Positions 1 to 11,238 of a stretch of 64,000 bases of DNA are shown one piece after another. Under the pieces are notes generated by a model. The model had not been told where the DNA came from. It searched no databases and saw only the letters and a list, made by a program, of their open reading frames with translations. Position 1 is the first letter of the stretch, and each line of letters opens with the position of its first letter. Both the position numbers and the translations under genes were made by a program. The DNA is taken from positions 4,017,274 to 4,081,273 of the forward strand of contig JAXIVH010000007.1 of NCBI GenBank assembly GCA_036785325.1, written 5' to 3'. This DNA comes from Urophycis tenuis (Eukaryota; Chordata; Actinopteri; Gadiformes; Phycidae).

Positions 1-543
1 CAAGTGAATGTCCCATGGTGGAATGATAAGTGTACTGAGCCTATCAAGGAGAGGAATAGAGCTTACCAAGGAGTCAAACATGTCTATTATGGATTGTGAG
101 TTTAATATATCAGAACTTAAAAGAGCATTGAGTAATACTGCATACTCTGCACCAGGGATGGACAACCTGTGTTATGCTATGTTTAGGAAACTACCTGATA
201 ACATCTACGAAAAAGTCCTTAATCTGTCAAAGGCAAATCACCAAGCAAGTGGAAATGGGCAACAATCCTTCCTTTTTGTAAACCAGGTAAAGATTCAAGT
301 GACCCAGGAAACTATAGGCCTATTGCGCTCACTTCACATCTTGAAAAATTAATGGAAAAACTTATTGTAGCACGTTTAAACTATTTTCTACAGTACATTA
401 ATCCACTTAAAAGTTACCAAACGGGTTTTAGGAGAAGCAACTCCTCAAATGATGCTCTGGTTAAAGTTTGCAATGAAATTGAAAAGGCTGCTATATCAAA
501 TGGGAACTCCTGTTTATGTTTCAGAGAAAAAGAAGAACGGTGA
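1..543 (+). pseudogene. LINE reverse transcriptase fragment
   Basis: Two short open stretches (8-352 and 352-543) in different frames read as parts of one non-LTR retrotransposon RT. The first ends in a frame-disturbed version of the RT segment with a NYRPIALTSHL-like motif (visible in another frame near 290-345). The second carries MEKLIVARLNYFLQ and SYQTGFRRSNSSNDAL, matching the RT fingers region (yQsGFRkgrSTxDal) of I/Nimb-type and jockey-type LINEs. No catalytic FxDD motif, endonuclease or 3' tail is present. It is a dead internal fragment whose start may lie outside the window. The assignment to LINE RT is fairly sure; the clade is a guess. Confidence 0.6.
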
Positions 544-575
544 GGTATGATGAAATGCTTTTTGATATTTAACAT

Positions 576-892
576 CAGGGGCGGAGCCAGACTTTGTGTA
601 CATCCGGGGCTAATCCCGAGAGGGGGGTCTGGGGGTTCTCACCCAGAACATTTTTCATTTCTAAGATGCGATTTCCTGCATTCTATTCCCTTTCAGGGTG
701 ACCTGCTGGACACTGGCAAATCCTAAATCCCTTCTAATTCATAGCCTATATTTTGGGTTGCAAGGCCTGCTCAAGACAATACTATTTAATGGAAAGAAAC
801 AATAACCATTCAGTTGTCATAACTTCAAAAGCTTAAAAAAGATCTGGGGCTTTTGAAGTGAGATTCGGGGCTTCAGCCCCGAAAGCCACCCC
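576..892. mobile_element. Probable hAT-type non-autonomous element fragment
   Basis: The stretch opens with CAGGGGCGGAGCCAG, a terminus seen in many fish hAT MITEs, and ends near a C-rich block (cagccccgaaagccaccccc) that resembles the complementary end. No clean 8-bp target duplication was found and there is no coding capacity. From 893 to 1739 I see no gene. That part holds only AT-rich sequence and an imperfect repeat of a short block (ttggcatca...cccaggta...actcatcagacattgg) near 1119-1160 and 1563-1610. Confidence 0.3.
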
Positions 893-1744
893 CCACAAAT
901 TATGTCATATCTATGTTGTTGTCGCCAAAGTAGTGTCTGATCACATAAAACTACCATAAACTGCTAATCCAGTGCTGGGAACCATTTTGAATCCTCACAG
1001 GGTGTTTACATTCATTTATAGTAGATAAGACAGAAAATATTGCTCAAACACGCTGTTGTTATTGCCATCTTGTGGCCGTATGGTGCAACTACGAAGGTTA
1101 ACCCTCAACTTAACTTTATTGGCATCAGATCTTCACCCAGGTACTCATCAGACATTGGGCTATGGCTATATAGTGCTATAGCGCTACCAACAAATCATTT
1201 TTTTTAATTTTTTGATTGGATACCATCATCTTGGCATCACTTGTAATTCTCTTTTGATAAAGGTAGTTGTAGTTTCATGTGTTGGAATGTTTGGCATACA
1301 ATGTTTATTTGTAATTTGTCAAGGTCATCGCCATCCTGTGGTAGAATGCATTTACAATGGTTTTCAATTGGTGTCAGTACTCCATTAGCCCTGACCTTTC
1401 AAATGAGGGGTCGGATGTCAAAATTGAACAATGGGTTCACAATATATTCATGTCATTTACTGTCTTATCATTATCGTTTAAATTGCACTCTTTGCGTGGG
1501 TTTGCATTGGATTTATTGTTTTTGTTTGAAGACTCAGCCTAAACATTGTTGTATTTCAATTTATTGGCATCACATCTTGACCCAGGTAGACCTACTCATC
1601 AGACATTGGGGACTAGACCCCTGTGCATAACTGTATGGCTACCTGAATAATCCCTCTCATCCTATGCATTCAGATGTTATTTGATTTCAATTCATAGCAG
1701 GAAGCTGTTGTCTTTATTGGCCATTCTCTGTATTTTTTAGATAC

Positions 1745-2107
1745 TGTAATGGTCTTTTACCAAAACTCCAGGTAACTGATTGAGAGTTATTTCATGACTG
1801 ACTGTCCTTGCCTTCATGGCTCCAAGAAATTGATTGTGCACAATACAGATGATGGCTTGATGATGATGTTTGAGGATTTATTTAACTTTAAACATATGAG
1901 TAAAACAAGAAATGAAAAGTTTCTAAGCAAGCAATCCCAGCTTCTGAGGGCAGGAGACAGACGTAAGAAAGCTGTTGCCTCCAATCAGCCACACCTGCTC
2001 AGGCCTTGAGCAGGTAATTATGTCTTTGGGGTGGAGACATTACACTCTGGGCCTGCAGAGGGTGCAAAGAGGACACTCACAAAGAAAGAGTTAATTTTCG
2101 CTCCACA
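1745..2107 (-). repeat. LTR (3' LTR in element orientation)
   Basis: It is near-identical to 3486-3851 with scattered substitutions and one short diverged patch (around 1850-1870). The boundaries tgtaatggtc...ctccaca give the TG/CA ends on the plus strand. Confidence 0.85.
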
Positions 2108-2280
2108 TTTCCGGCCCCTAATTGTATGCAGTGTGAATTTAATACAATTACAAAAACAGAAATAAATGGAGCATTTAATCACATCGAAAAACATGTCTTT
2201 TTAAACAAAAAGATTACGTACTTCCACTGGGTTGCTTGGGTTGGTTGTCAGGGGGGCAGTCATCTACCAACAGACAGACT

Positions 2281-2633
2281 TTGGTACCTTTGCAACTTTC
2301 CTTGATTATTACGCCAGAAAGAAAATATAGTTCCGGGTAAAATCAGCCTAGAAAATCGCCACGTTTCATTTTCCGTTGGTCTTATTGCACTTTCAAACTT
2401 GAGAAGAGACAAGTTTTAAATGGAAAAATTCCGGAAATCGTAGTCACTTTTAAGTGGGAGAGATGCTAATGGTCTAATCCGATTCAATGATCTATGCTAA
2501 GCTACAGCTAAAAGTTGTACCCCCAGACTCACAGAACGGCTGGATGAACGGGAAAAGGGTAAAGATCGATTGTTTTGCTCGAGGGAAGGTGGAAAATGAG
2601 CTTATTTCCAAAAATGGCGGAATATCCCTTTAA
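2281..2633. mobile_element. Half of a fold-back MITE inserted in the LTR element
   Basis: The sequence matches the right half of the long inverted-repeat element at 53954-54617, from the gttcc/aatcagcct block through the end at tggcggaatatccctttaa. The other arm is absent. The insertion fuses MITE sequence to the 3' end of the gag-like frame, which makes the reading frame there look longer than the real gag remnant. Confidence 0.75.
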
Positions 2634-2639
2634 TGCAGC

Positions 2640-3211
2640 AACCCTCACCAGAAGGCCTGCTCTTTCAGCCTCTGCCTGTATGCGTGAAGAAGAAGTGGAT
2701 TGTGCAGATACGAGAGAGCGACTTTGTCTTTTTGATGTGTGGGATCGATGATCCCTGATTGCTGAAGCACTGTCTTCAGGCCAGATGTCATCGGTAACAA
2801 CAGCAAGCCGGTCTTGGGTGGTCTTCTCTTTAGTCGCCTCTTCGGTTGGTTTCAAGCTGGTCCACCATTGTGAAAGAGAGGAAAGGAGCTCTGTTATCAC
2901 TGCCCACTTAGGTTCAAACCATGTTTTTGTATCGTTTTCATAGTCTTTATTTAACAAGCGTTGATACTGTGAGTGTGCTTCTTTGAACTCGTCCAATATC
3001 GTTGTGTACATTGTTTCATTAGATTTTACTTCACTAGTACAAGTGGGGTCCTTCATTAATTCTTTAATTATATTCATGCGCCTAGTCAGCTGGCCAAGCT
3101 TGGCTTTTCTGGTTGAGCACATTTCTTCCAACGTTGGTTGACTAACTTCATCCCTTTCTGGATCATCATAATCTTGAACAAAAGTTTATTTTGCCGTTTG
3201 GTCAGTCATTT
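2640..3211 (-). pseudogene. gag-like remnant of an LTR element
   Basis: The minus-strand frame reads MEEMCSTRKAKLGQLTRRMN, continues with a helix-rich region, and ends in SSRIQAEAERAGLLVRVAALK. The latter resembles the Ser-rich then Ala/Glu/Arg-rich coiled-coil segment of fish BEL/Pao-like and related Gag proteins. An in-frame stop lies just after an upstream ATG near 3211, and the C-terminus is cut by the MITE at 2633. No zinc knuckle or protease is present. The call rests on position between two LTRs plus the coiled-coil pattern; the exact superfamily (BEL/Pao versus Gypsy) is uncertain. Confidence 0.55.
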
Positions 3212-3485
3212 TTACAAAATAAATCAGCCACTTAGGCCCTCAAAACATGAACAAAATATAATCCACTACTTGCAGTCTTCTTAGTGCATTCACAAGGTCA
3301 TCAGTGTTCTTTGAAGGTTTTCAAGATGGTTGTCCTTTGTTAGCTGCCATGTGCTCATCCACACAATTGATCCATAGAAGTTAGAAGTCCAAGTTCAAGG
3401 TTTTAAATCCATAGTGCAAGATCCATTTAAATCCAAATACAAGTCTTGCAGTCCAGTACTCCAAAAGGCAGCTTTCTTACTTAAA

Positions 3486-3851
3486 TGTAATGGTCTTTTA
3501 CCAAAACTCCAGGTAACTGATTGAGAGTTATTTCATGACTGACTGTCCTTGCCTTCATGGCTCCAAGAAATGGATTGTCCACAATAAAGATGATGGTTTA
3601 ACCTCAATGGGTTTGAGGATTTATTTAACTTTAAACATATGAGTAAAACAAGAAATGAAAAGTTTCTAAGCAAGCAATCCCAGCTTCTGAGGGCAGGAGA
3701 CAGACGTAAGAAAGCTGTTGCCTCCAATCAGCCACACCTGCTCAGGCCTTGAGCAGGTAATTATGTCTTTGGGGTGGAGACAATACACTCTGGGCCTGCA
3801 GAGGGTGCAAAGAGGACACTCACAAAGAAAGAGTTAATTTTCGCTCCAACA
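3486..3851 (-). repeat. LTR (5' LTR in element orientation)
   Basis: This is the direct-repeat partner of 1745-2107. It ends tccaaca next to the GATAC target duplicate. In the coding orientation it is the promoter-bearing LTR of the element. Confidence 0.85.
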
Positions 3852-4222
3852 GATACTGAGAGGCAAATTTGTCGTAGGCCTACAAATACGTTAATTATCG
3901 CACCCTTGGCAACACTGTTTTTTTGCTGTAGGCCTATAATTAGATGATTCGTTTCAACAAGTTTCAACTGGGCATGGGCTCTGCACTGCTGCTGTGAAAA
4001 TAACACAATCTATGGGTTAATGTGAACACACAATTATTACCGGTACACATTTGATGTGATATGACGTCATCCTCCCGAATCTCTTTAAAACATTTGAAAT
4101 AGAGCACGCGTATGTTGCACGTGAGACACACATTCGTCATTCGTGATACTCCTGAACTGTGGGCACACAGAGAAGTGTGGGGCAGAAGGATCGATGATTC
4201 AAATCGCCTTGAACAAAATATA

Positions 4223-4372
4223 AGCGCCCAGGGAGCAAGTTGGGGTTTAGTGCCTTGCTCACGGACACTTCCACATGCGCACAGTTGGAGGAGGGGGATC
4301 GAATCGCCAACCCTACGGTTAGCGGACGACCCGCTCTGTCCACCCACTCTAAACACTGAGCTACTGTCTGGA
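4223..4372 (-). repeat. tRNA-derived SINE (V-SINE-like)
   Basis: Read on the minus strand, the stretch begins with a tRNA-like head. This has an A-box region around gctcagtgttta and a B-box around ggcgattcgatcccc. A core containing gtgagcaaggcactaaacccc and a gctccctgggcgc end follow, as is typical of the teleost V-SINE superfamily. A related copy is at 23590-23810. It is not a functional tRNA. Confidence 0.65.
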
Positions 4373-4402
4373 TAAGCTACGTAAAAAAATATATGTTTGG
4401 GG

Positions 4403-5340
4403 AGCCGACCAATGGGATTGAAGAACTAGCCTGCCTACCTTATCTGGTAACATAGCAGTGTTGTGGAAATAAAACGAATCCCATCAGAAGGGGGTACTGG
4501 CACGGGAGACAACAGTGAGCGCTGAATGAAATCAACCGAGGTGTTAGATTAAACCAAAAGATCATTTTATTAATATTCAGTTGTCGACAAGTGAACAGGC
4601 ACAGTTCAACAGAGAGCAATACACTTGATACAGCTTTCTCAGTGCGCTCCAAATATTGTTGGCCGGCACCTTTAATAGGGTAAGGTTAACAACTCTGAAG
4701 GTACAGATGACCCAGACAGGGACATTGGAATATCTAAGATAAGGATAGACACCGCCATGTTCTTTCCCACTCTTTCAGATGAGACACAGAGTCTCTGCTC
4801 GTTCCCAAAGCCTTGAGACAACCAGAGGCCCCAGATCTTCATGAACCAATCAGCTCAGGGCACCGGGTCGAGGCCTGCATCCCGCAACCCGTCCGTGGCG
4901 TGTCACGTTCACAATGGAATTGTGGAGTGTTGGTCAAACATGAGGCCCATCACTTGGGCTGTACCCAGGTATTCACACATAGAGAAAAACAAGTATATAA
5001 ATCATGCATGAAAATATAGAGAACAGGTACACAAATCAGATGACTTGCACATAAGTGCAAAAAAAAAAAAGCCTGAGTGCTCACATGGATGATAAGGAGA
5101 AAAAGGCCTGTGGGTTAATTTTCCATCACAGCAGACAAAAAAGAGGAGACGCAATGGCTTGCAACATGATCACAAGACTGAAGATACCATGACCACAACG
5201 GCTACTAGGAACAAACTTGTTTGCTCACAGTTAGTCCCTTTAAATTGTATACCATGATGTTGGTTGATCTCCTGTAAGTGGCTTTAGACAAGAGTATATG
5301 TTGTAGATTTGTGTGTTATTTGGTTATAAAAAAAAGGTTT
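4403..5340. repeat. Diverged direct duplication, copy 1
   Basis: Several blocks recur in the same order at 6026-6630. These are gaccaatgggattgaagaactagcc (4407 onward, also 6030), the segment aagaggagacgcaatggcttgca through gtatac (5145-5252, also 6090-6190), and gttggttgatc...gtgttat (5260-5320, also 6553-6620). The intervening sequence differs. No gene is visible in the 4.4-6.2 kb stretch; a short AT-rich tract lies near 5490. Confidence 0.55.
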
Positions 5341-6025
5341 ATAAAATGATATACAGGACTTGACCCCATGACTCCAATGTCTATGAGGAACAACACTTTT
5401 TTTTTTAAAGGTTTTATGGGTGAACCTGCTCTTCTGGTATACATATACTCAACCACTGAGATATGTGCTCCAAAATATAAAGTATATATATATATTTTTT
5501 ACAATGACAATGCTCTGTGAATACTTAATAGCTTAACCCTAGAATAACAAGAGATATTCATAGCTAATCTGTGATACTATGTGAACTATAATTCACAAGT
5601 TTTCACCTCAAGAGATAAAAACTGCTTTTAACATTTAATTATCTCGATAAACTTGATCAAAAACAAAAGTGCATTTAACTTCCTGAAAAGCCTGCAACAT
5701 ATAGAAAGATATAGATTATACTTTCACATGCAACAATCATCATTATTTGATCTACTGAGTTGAAAACAGAAAATGTTCTTCTAAATAAGAATGTGTGTCT
5801 CTGTGTGTAGTCTCGCTTGTCCTTTGCCGTCAGCAGTTATCCAATACATTGCGGTGAACTGTTTAATAAATATGTACAAATCTCCATCATCGGCTGTCTT
5901 TATAAACAACAACTGAACTTGAAAAATAAGGTAAACTATGTGGCATAAAATCCTGTCGGGTGTTCAGAGCCGCAGCAGTTGCTGATGCGCTGATTGGCTC
6001 CTGTTACTTCCTGGTTCTGCACAGG

Positions 6026-6630
6026 ACGACCAATGGGATTAGAGAACTAGCCCACGTACCTTATCTGGTGTCATAGCAACAAAAAAGAGGAAGAGGAATG
6101 TCTTGCAGTTAGACAAGACTAAAGATAGCATGACCACAAGGGAACAATCTTGTTTGCTCAGAGTTAGTCCATTTAAATTGTATAGCATGCTGAATCACTC
6201 CCCATTTTCTGGAAGAGCCTCAAGACCCATTTGTTCAGAGTTCATCCGAACCCTGTAACATCCATCCTCTTAAAAAACAAAAACAATGACAACAAAAACA
6301 AACAAAACCCTACCATCATGCTCTTGTATGTTGTACGTCTTGGCACTTTAATCGGTCTTTGTAACTTGGCACTTAGTCAAAGATGTTGTATACTAACAAT
6401 GGTTAACCTAGCAATTGAAATAATTGAAACTTGTTCTGGTGACTTTCTTACTATATTAGCAGCAATTAAATGTTTCAACTTCTTATGTCAAATGTACTCC
6501 TTCTAAGTCGCTTTGGATAAAAGTGTCTGCTAAATGCCCTAAATGTAAATGTAAATGTTGGTTGATCATTTGTAAGTGGTTTTACGTAAAAGTATCTGCT
6601 GTTGATTCAGGTGTTATGTGGTGATAAAAT
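6026..6630. repeat. Diverged direct duplication, copy 2, split by an L2 fragment
   Basis: This is the partner of 4403-5340. Copy 1 runs straight from ccatga into tgttggttgatc. Copy 2 is interrupted at that point by about 360 bp of LINE sequence, so copy 1 serves as the empty-site reference. Confidence 0.55.
6190..6551 (+). mobile_element. L2/CR1-like LINE 3' end
   Basis: The piece begins with the end of an L2-type ORF2 (SLKTHLFRVHPNP-like, around 6205-6250). It continues through the usual 3' untranslated block (ttgtatgttgtacgtcttggcac, tttgtaacttggcactta, aagtcgctttggataaaagtgtctgctaaatgcc) and ends in a short aatgta repeat tail. It is 5'-truncated, as most LINE copies are. A tail of the same family occurs at the end of the L2 copy near 38900-39050. 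Confidence 0.75.
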
Positions 6631-6997
6631 CAAATGCTGTGTTTAGTTATCTACATATACACCATTACAATTCAGGAACACAGAGGAAAGTACAAAAACA
6701 TGGCTAAAACTGTCTGTGTCCATACGTGTGTGTGTTTTCTGGTGTCATAGTGACAAAAAGAGGAGTGGCTTGCAGTTAGATATGAATACTCACTCCCCAT
6801 CTTCCGGAAGAGACTCAAGATCCATAACTCTGAACACACACATATGAAGAGGTGTGTGTGTGTATGTTTACCTGTGCTTGTTGACAAGGTAGGCAGGAAA
6901 GGTGAAAGTAACAGTAATATATACTGTATATACACGATCAGGATTTTGCCCAAGGACACCTTGACATGCGTAGCCAGGGAGTTAACCAGCAACCTTC

Positions 6998-9497
6998 TAG
7001 GGGTGTCCAAACATTTTGCAAAGAGGGCCAGATTTGATAAAGTGAAGATGCCCGGGGGCCAATAGGTTTTTTTGAAATTTCTTTAACCATAAAAGTTACA
7101 TTAAAATAAACATTGTTATAAAACAATTTTCATTGTCACAATAACCTTTATTTTTCAAATGGCAATGTATGCCACTCATACAAACGTGAACAACTATAAA
7201 AACACAATTCTGCCTTTCATTCATATCTGCAGAACAAACTGGAGAGAATAGGCCTACCTTAAATATCCATAAGATTGATAAATAACTTTTCCTCATGAAT
7301 ATAACATGAATACATGAATAACAGGAGCAAGGATCAAGGAACATATAACTTGCTGACACTAATGAGAAGGGTGATATACTGAGATTTAGATTTCAGTAAA
7401 GAGGCCATATCTGGTTTGAAGCCAGTGGTTGATATGCGTAAAATGTCACGCAAGTGGGAGTCACTCATCCTTGACCTCAGTCAGTTTTTGTTGAAGTTCG
7501 TGACTGAGAATGTTTGCTCGCACAAATAAGTAAAGCCGAATAAGCTCAGCATTTTCTTAGCGAATGACCGCAGTTTTGGAAACCTGCCTTTGTCCAGCTG
7601 CCGGTAAAAGTGTTTTCCACGGCACTCATTGTCACACTGCAGCTCAATGAGCTCCAGCTGCAGTTGGAGAGGAGCATCATCGGGATCCACAGAGAATGGA
7701 GCAGAGAAACGCAACATGTCCTTTTCAATAACTGCAAAGTCCAGAAAGTGTTTGTTAAACTCCGAAGCCGCAGAAAGCGATGCGATCGCTGTCGCATAAC
7801 TTCATTTGCGCACCGATGTTGTCCTGTGGAAAACTGTCAATTACCTCTTTCAAAGCTGGGAAGTGCACGGTGCAGGGCTCTGTTTGGGACAAGTGTCTTT
7901 GGAAGAGCTGCAGTTTGGTTCCAAAAGCCTTGATGTGAGCGTATAGCTGGCTCACAACTGCATCTTTTCCTTGAAGACTAACACTCAGCGCATTAATATG
8001 CTTTGTTATGTCAACCAAAAAAGCCAGATTTGCCAGCCATATATGATCGGACAGTTCTTCCATTGGTTGTCCCTTCTCACCCAAAAACATGTCCAATTTC
8101 CTCTTTTAGAGAGAAAAATCGCTGCAGTGCAGACCCCCGACTTAGCCACCTCACATCGTTGTGATATATTACATTACCGTATTCAGCCTGGATGTCGCGC
8201 AAGAACTGCTGAAACTGTCGGTGGTACAGAGCTTTAGAGCGAATACAATGTAATGCCTTCGCCACTGGTTTCATAACATCGTCAAATTTGAGATGTCTGG
8301 CACACAGAGCCTGCTGGTGAATGATACAGTGAAGTTTAATTTCGTTACCCGCTTCTTCACTGAATATTGCAGATCAGTGTGGATAATGCACTTTGTTCAT
8401 CAGCCATGGCAGGCGCACTGTCGGTAATGATCCCAGAAACTTTACTCCGCGGTAGTTTCATATTATCAACTGCTTCACAAACCGAATCGAATAAATCCGT
8501 TCCTCTAGTTTGCCCTTTAAGGCTTTTGAGATCAAGTAGCTCCTCCATAACGTTCATGTTGTCGTCAACTCCTCTTAAAAAAATCAGAAGTTGTGCAGTG
8601 TCAGATACATCTGTGCTTTCATCGCAGGCCAATGAGAAATGATCAATATGCATGTGGTATGAGTGGTCTCTAGGAAGCAAACTAAAATGTACACATCAGC
8701 TCCACAATTCACTTCCACCATTCAGGTAACAACATAATACATCTTCCAACAAGCTTTACAAAGGTTCACCTAATGCCCATAACTAGGTCAAAATAGATCA
8801 TGACGACCATGCTGCATTCAAACAAAGAAACTAAGTCCAAGAATCACATTCTATGGTCACATTAACTAACATCAGCCACAACATAATATTTCATAATAAG
8901 GTAATTTACCACAACAAATTAATCAAACTCATTTCTCAGTTATGCACACAAGGAGCGCAAGGTTTCTCCAAACAAAGGGCTCAGGTTTCAGTGTCTCTGA
9001 ACAAAGGGAGCAGGTGTGGTCACAGGTGTGGCTTAACTAGTCTGTGGCAGGGCAGGGAGTGATTGAGTAATTGACATGGGCTAATTGGAGCGGATTGAAC
9101 TGAGTGGGAAAACGAATGGGCAAAGAAAAGGGCGTGGCTCTGGGTCTGTGAGGTGAGGAGGGAACAGAAAATATTCTAAACAAATTTACCTTCAGTAAAA
9201 GGTTTGCCATGTTTAGCTATTAGCATGGCCACTTCATAGCTGGATTTGGTGATATTTTCATTTGAGTCACAGGCCCGCGTGAAAAATCGCTGTTGTGATG
9301 CCGAGCAGCTTGGAATTGCTTCAACTTTTCAGCACGGCCACTCCCTGTCAGCTTGTTGTATGTAGCATGTTTAGTTTTGTAGTGTCTCTTTATGTTAAAA
9401 TCATTAAACAAGGCAACCATCCATCTCGTTACAAATTAGACGAACACAATTGCCTCGATTTTCAGTGAAGAAATATTGCAATTCCCACCGCTCCTGA
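6998..9497 (-). mobile_element. hAT transposon remnant
   Basis: The left end ggggtgtccaaacattttgc then gagggccagattt is a well-known hAT terminus next to the transposase C-terminus. The coding remnant runs on the minus strand up to about 9420. No matching right terminus was found before the LINE that starts at 9498, which probably removed or replaced it. Confidence 0.7.
7481..9420 (-). pseudogene. hAT transposase pseudogene (GTF2IRD2/ZBED-like type)
   Basis: Pieces of one transposase appear in order but in changing frames. They are an N-terminal segment at 9420-9220 (FNIKRHYKTKHATYNKL, the end of a BED-like zinc finger), HFSLACDESTDVSDTAQLLI at about 8640-8580, and SGIITDSAPAM (RNase H-fold core) near 8430. 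These are followed by VIYHNDVRWLSRGSALQRFF near 8165-8110 and GEKGQPMEELSDHIWLANLAFL near 8080-8020. The C-terminal dimerisation motif FGFTYLCEQTFSVTNFNK comes last, at 7540-7485. About 500 bp of unrelated sequence (roughly 8690-9185) interrupts it between the zinc finger and the catalytic core. Frameshifts and the insertion make it non-functional. Family identification is confident. Confidence 0.85.
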
Positions 9498-11238
9498 AAG
9501 ATAAGATAAGATAAGATATTCCTTTATTAATCCCCCTCAGGAGAAATTCACAGTGACCAGCAGTACAAGGGGATAGGGGAGGGCAATAGAATACCTGAAT
9601 ATATACAATATACACTAAACAATAAATAGATTTACCTAAATTAAGATAAGATTATATGCAAGCTCTTAGAATCAGGTCAGATGAAAAATTAAAACCTATA
9701 TACTGTACATACATGGTAGTCATCATTGAGATGAACAGTGCAATTGGTAGGTGGACATACCTAGTAGTCATTATTGAGATGAACAGTGCAATTAGTAGAT
9801 GAAGATAAAATAGTGCAATTGGTAACCGAGTCCTGCTGAGGTGTAGATATAAAAAATTAAAATAGATGTGCATGATAAATTGGGCAAAATGGATGTGCAA
9901 GTGTGCAAAATGTGCAAAACACAAAATGTGCAATATACAGAGGTAGTAAGTAGACATGTGAGAAGACATAAGTTACAGCGGCCTAGGAAAACAGTCCTGA
10001 GGTGTGGGGTGCGGTGTTCAGTCCATTATCTGGAGGTGTTGGGGCTATCGAGACGTTGGAAGCCGGTGGTTGAGGTGTTGTAGAGTCTGATAGCTGATGG
10101 GAAGAAAGAGCCCCCCAAGCGCCTTGAGGCACGTGGCTGAATGAGTCTGTGGCTGAACGTGCTCCTGAGTTGCCTCAGCTCAGCATAGAGAGGGTGAGAG
10201 GGGTTGTCCAGGATCGCCTGCAGCTTCCCCCTCATCCTCCTCTCTGTCACCGCCTCCACACAGTCCAGCTTCATCCCCACCACAGAGCTCGCCTTCCTCA
10301 CCAGCTTATTCAGCTTGCTGGCACCACCGCTCCCAATGCCTCCTCCCCAGCACACAACAGCGAAGAAGGTGACATTGGCTACCACAGACTGGTAGAACAT
10401 CAGGTATCCACCATCTCCACCTCCTCCCAATTTATGGAAACCGGTAATGGGGGGCTCTTTCTGCACCGGAAGTCCACCACCAGCTCCTTGGTTTTCCCGG
10501 TGTTGAGCTGAAGGTGGGTCCCATACCATCCCACAAAATTATTCACCAGTTCCCTGTACTGCTCCTCCCTGTTGTTTGTGATGCATCCAACAAGGGAGGA
10601 GTCGTCAGAGAACTTCTGCAGGTGGCATGTTCGGGAGTTGTAGCAGAAATCCGAGGTGTAGAGGGTGAACAAGAATGGTGAAAGTACAGTTCCCTGGGGT
10701 GTGCCGGTGTTGCTTTTCACCATGTCCGACAAGCAGTGTCGTCGCCTGACGTACTGCGGCCTGTCTGTGAGGTAGTTTGTAATCAAAGCCACCATGTCAG
10801 GATCGACCTGCATCACCAGAAGCTTCTCAGCCAGCCGGCCTGGCTGGACGGTGTCGAAAGCACTGGAGAAGTCGAAGAACATGATCCTAACCATGCTCTG
10901 TGGCCTCTCCAGGTGTGTATAAGCTCTGTGAAGCAGGTAGATGATGGCATCCTCCATGCCGATGTGGGTCTAGTACGCAAACTGCAGAGGGTCCAGGCAG
11001 TCACGCACCAGGGGCCTGAGGTGATCCAGAACCAACCTCTCAAAGGTCTTCATGACGTGTGACGTTAGAGCCACAGGTCTGAAGTGGGCAGAGCATTGGG
11101 ACGACCCTTCTTCGGCACAGGGACTACGCATGATGTTTTCCATAGTGTTGGCACCTTTTTCAGCCTCAGGGAGATGCCGAAAAGATGAGTGAACACTCCT
11201 GCCAGCTGCTCCGCACAGATCTTGAGTTTGTCCAGCCT
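9498..11238 (-). mobile_element. 5'-truncated Rex1-like LINE
   Basis: The 3' end is marked by a tandem aagat/aagata tail at 9498-9520 followed by the conserved tattcctttattaatccccc block, reading on the minus strand. The body encodes an RT in the orientation 11230 to 10090. It is truncated inside the RT, upstream of a KVPTLWKTSC-like motif near 11150. The AT-rich stretch 9560-10000 is its 3' untranslated region. Confidence 0.8.
10082..11230 (-). pseudogene. Rex1-like LINE reverse transcriptase, disrupted
   Basis: The minus strand reads through RT motifs in order: PVALTSHVMKTFERLV near 11060, MFFDFSSAFDTVQPG near 10870, GTPQGTVLSPFLFTLYTSDF near 10690 and the catalytic LQKFSDDSSLVG near 10610. 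The C-terminal FFAVVCWGGGI and a KLDCVEAVTERRM block follow, down to about 10090. The frame is broken by an in-frame stop just before MEDAIIYLL (about 10970), a frameshift near 11090 and another near 10440. The second copy at 50467-51864 has the same domain order without stops. RT function is known from the family; this copy cannot make a full protein. Confidence 0.85.

Larger units (their letters stand above)
1740..3856 (-). mobile_element. Degenerate LTR retrotransposon with 5-bp target duplication
   Basis: Two direct repeats of about 365 bp (1745-2107 and 3486-3851), each beginning TG and ending CA, bound a 1.4-kb interior. The bases just outside are an identical GATAC on both sides (1740-1744 and 3852-3856), the 5-bp target duplication expected of LTR integration. 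Transcription would run on the minus strand. A purine-rich tract (reverse complement of tttccggcccct at 2108-2119) sits directly before the 3' LTR, as a polypurine tract should. The only coding remnant is a gag-like frame. No pol remains, so the element is non-autonomous. A fold-back MITE arm is inserted in the interior. Confidence 0.85.

Noticed and set aside
1277..1630. 117-codon Cys/Trp-rich frame
   Set aside because: No recognisable motif, AT-rich surroundings and part of an imperfect repeat.
3964..4375. Short ORFs over 3964-4375
   Set aside because: They lie across a SINE, on both strands, with no domain.
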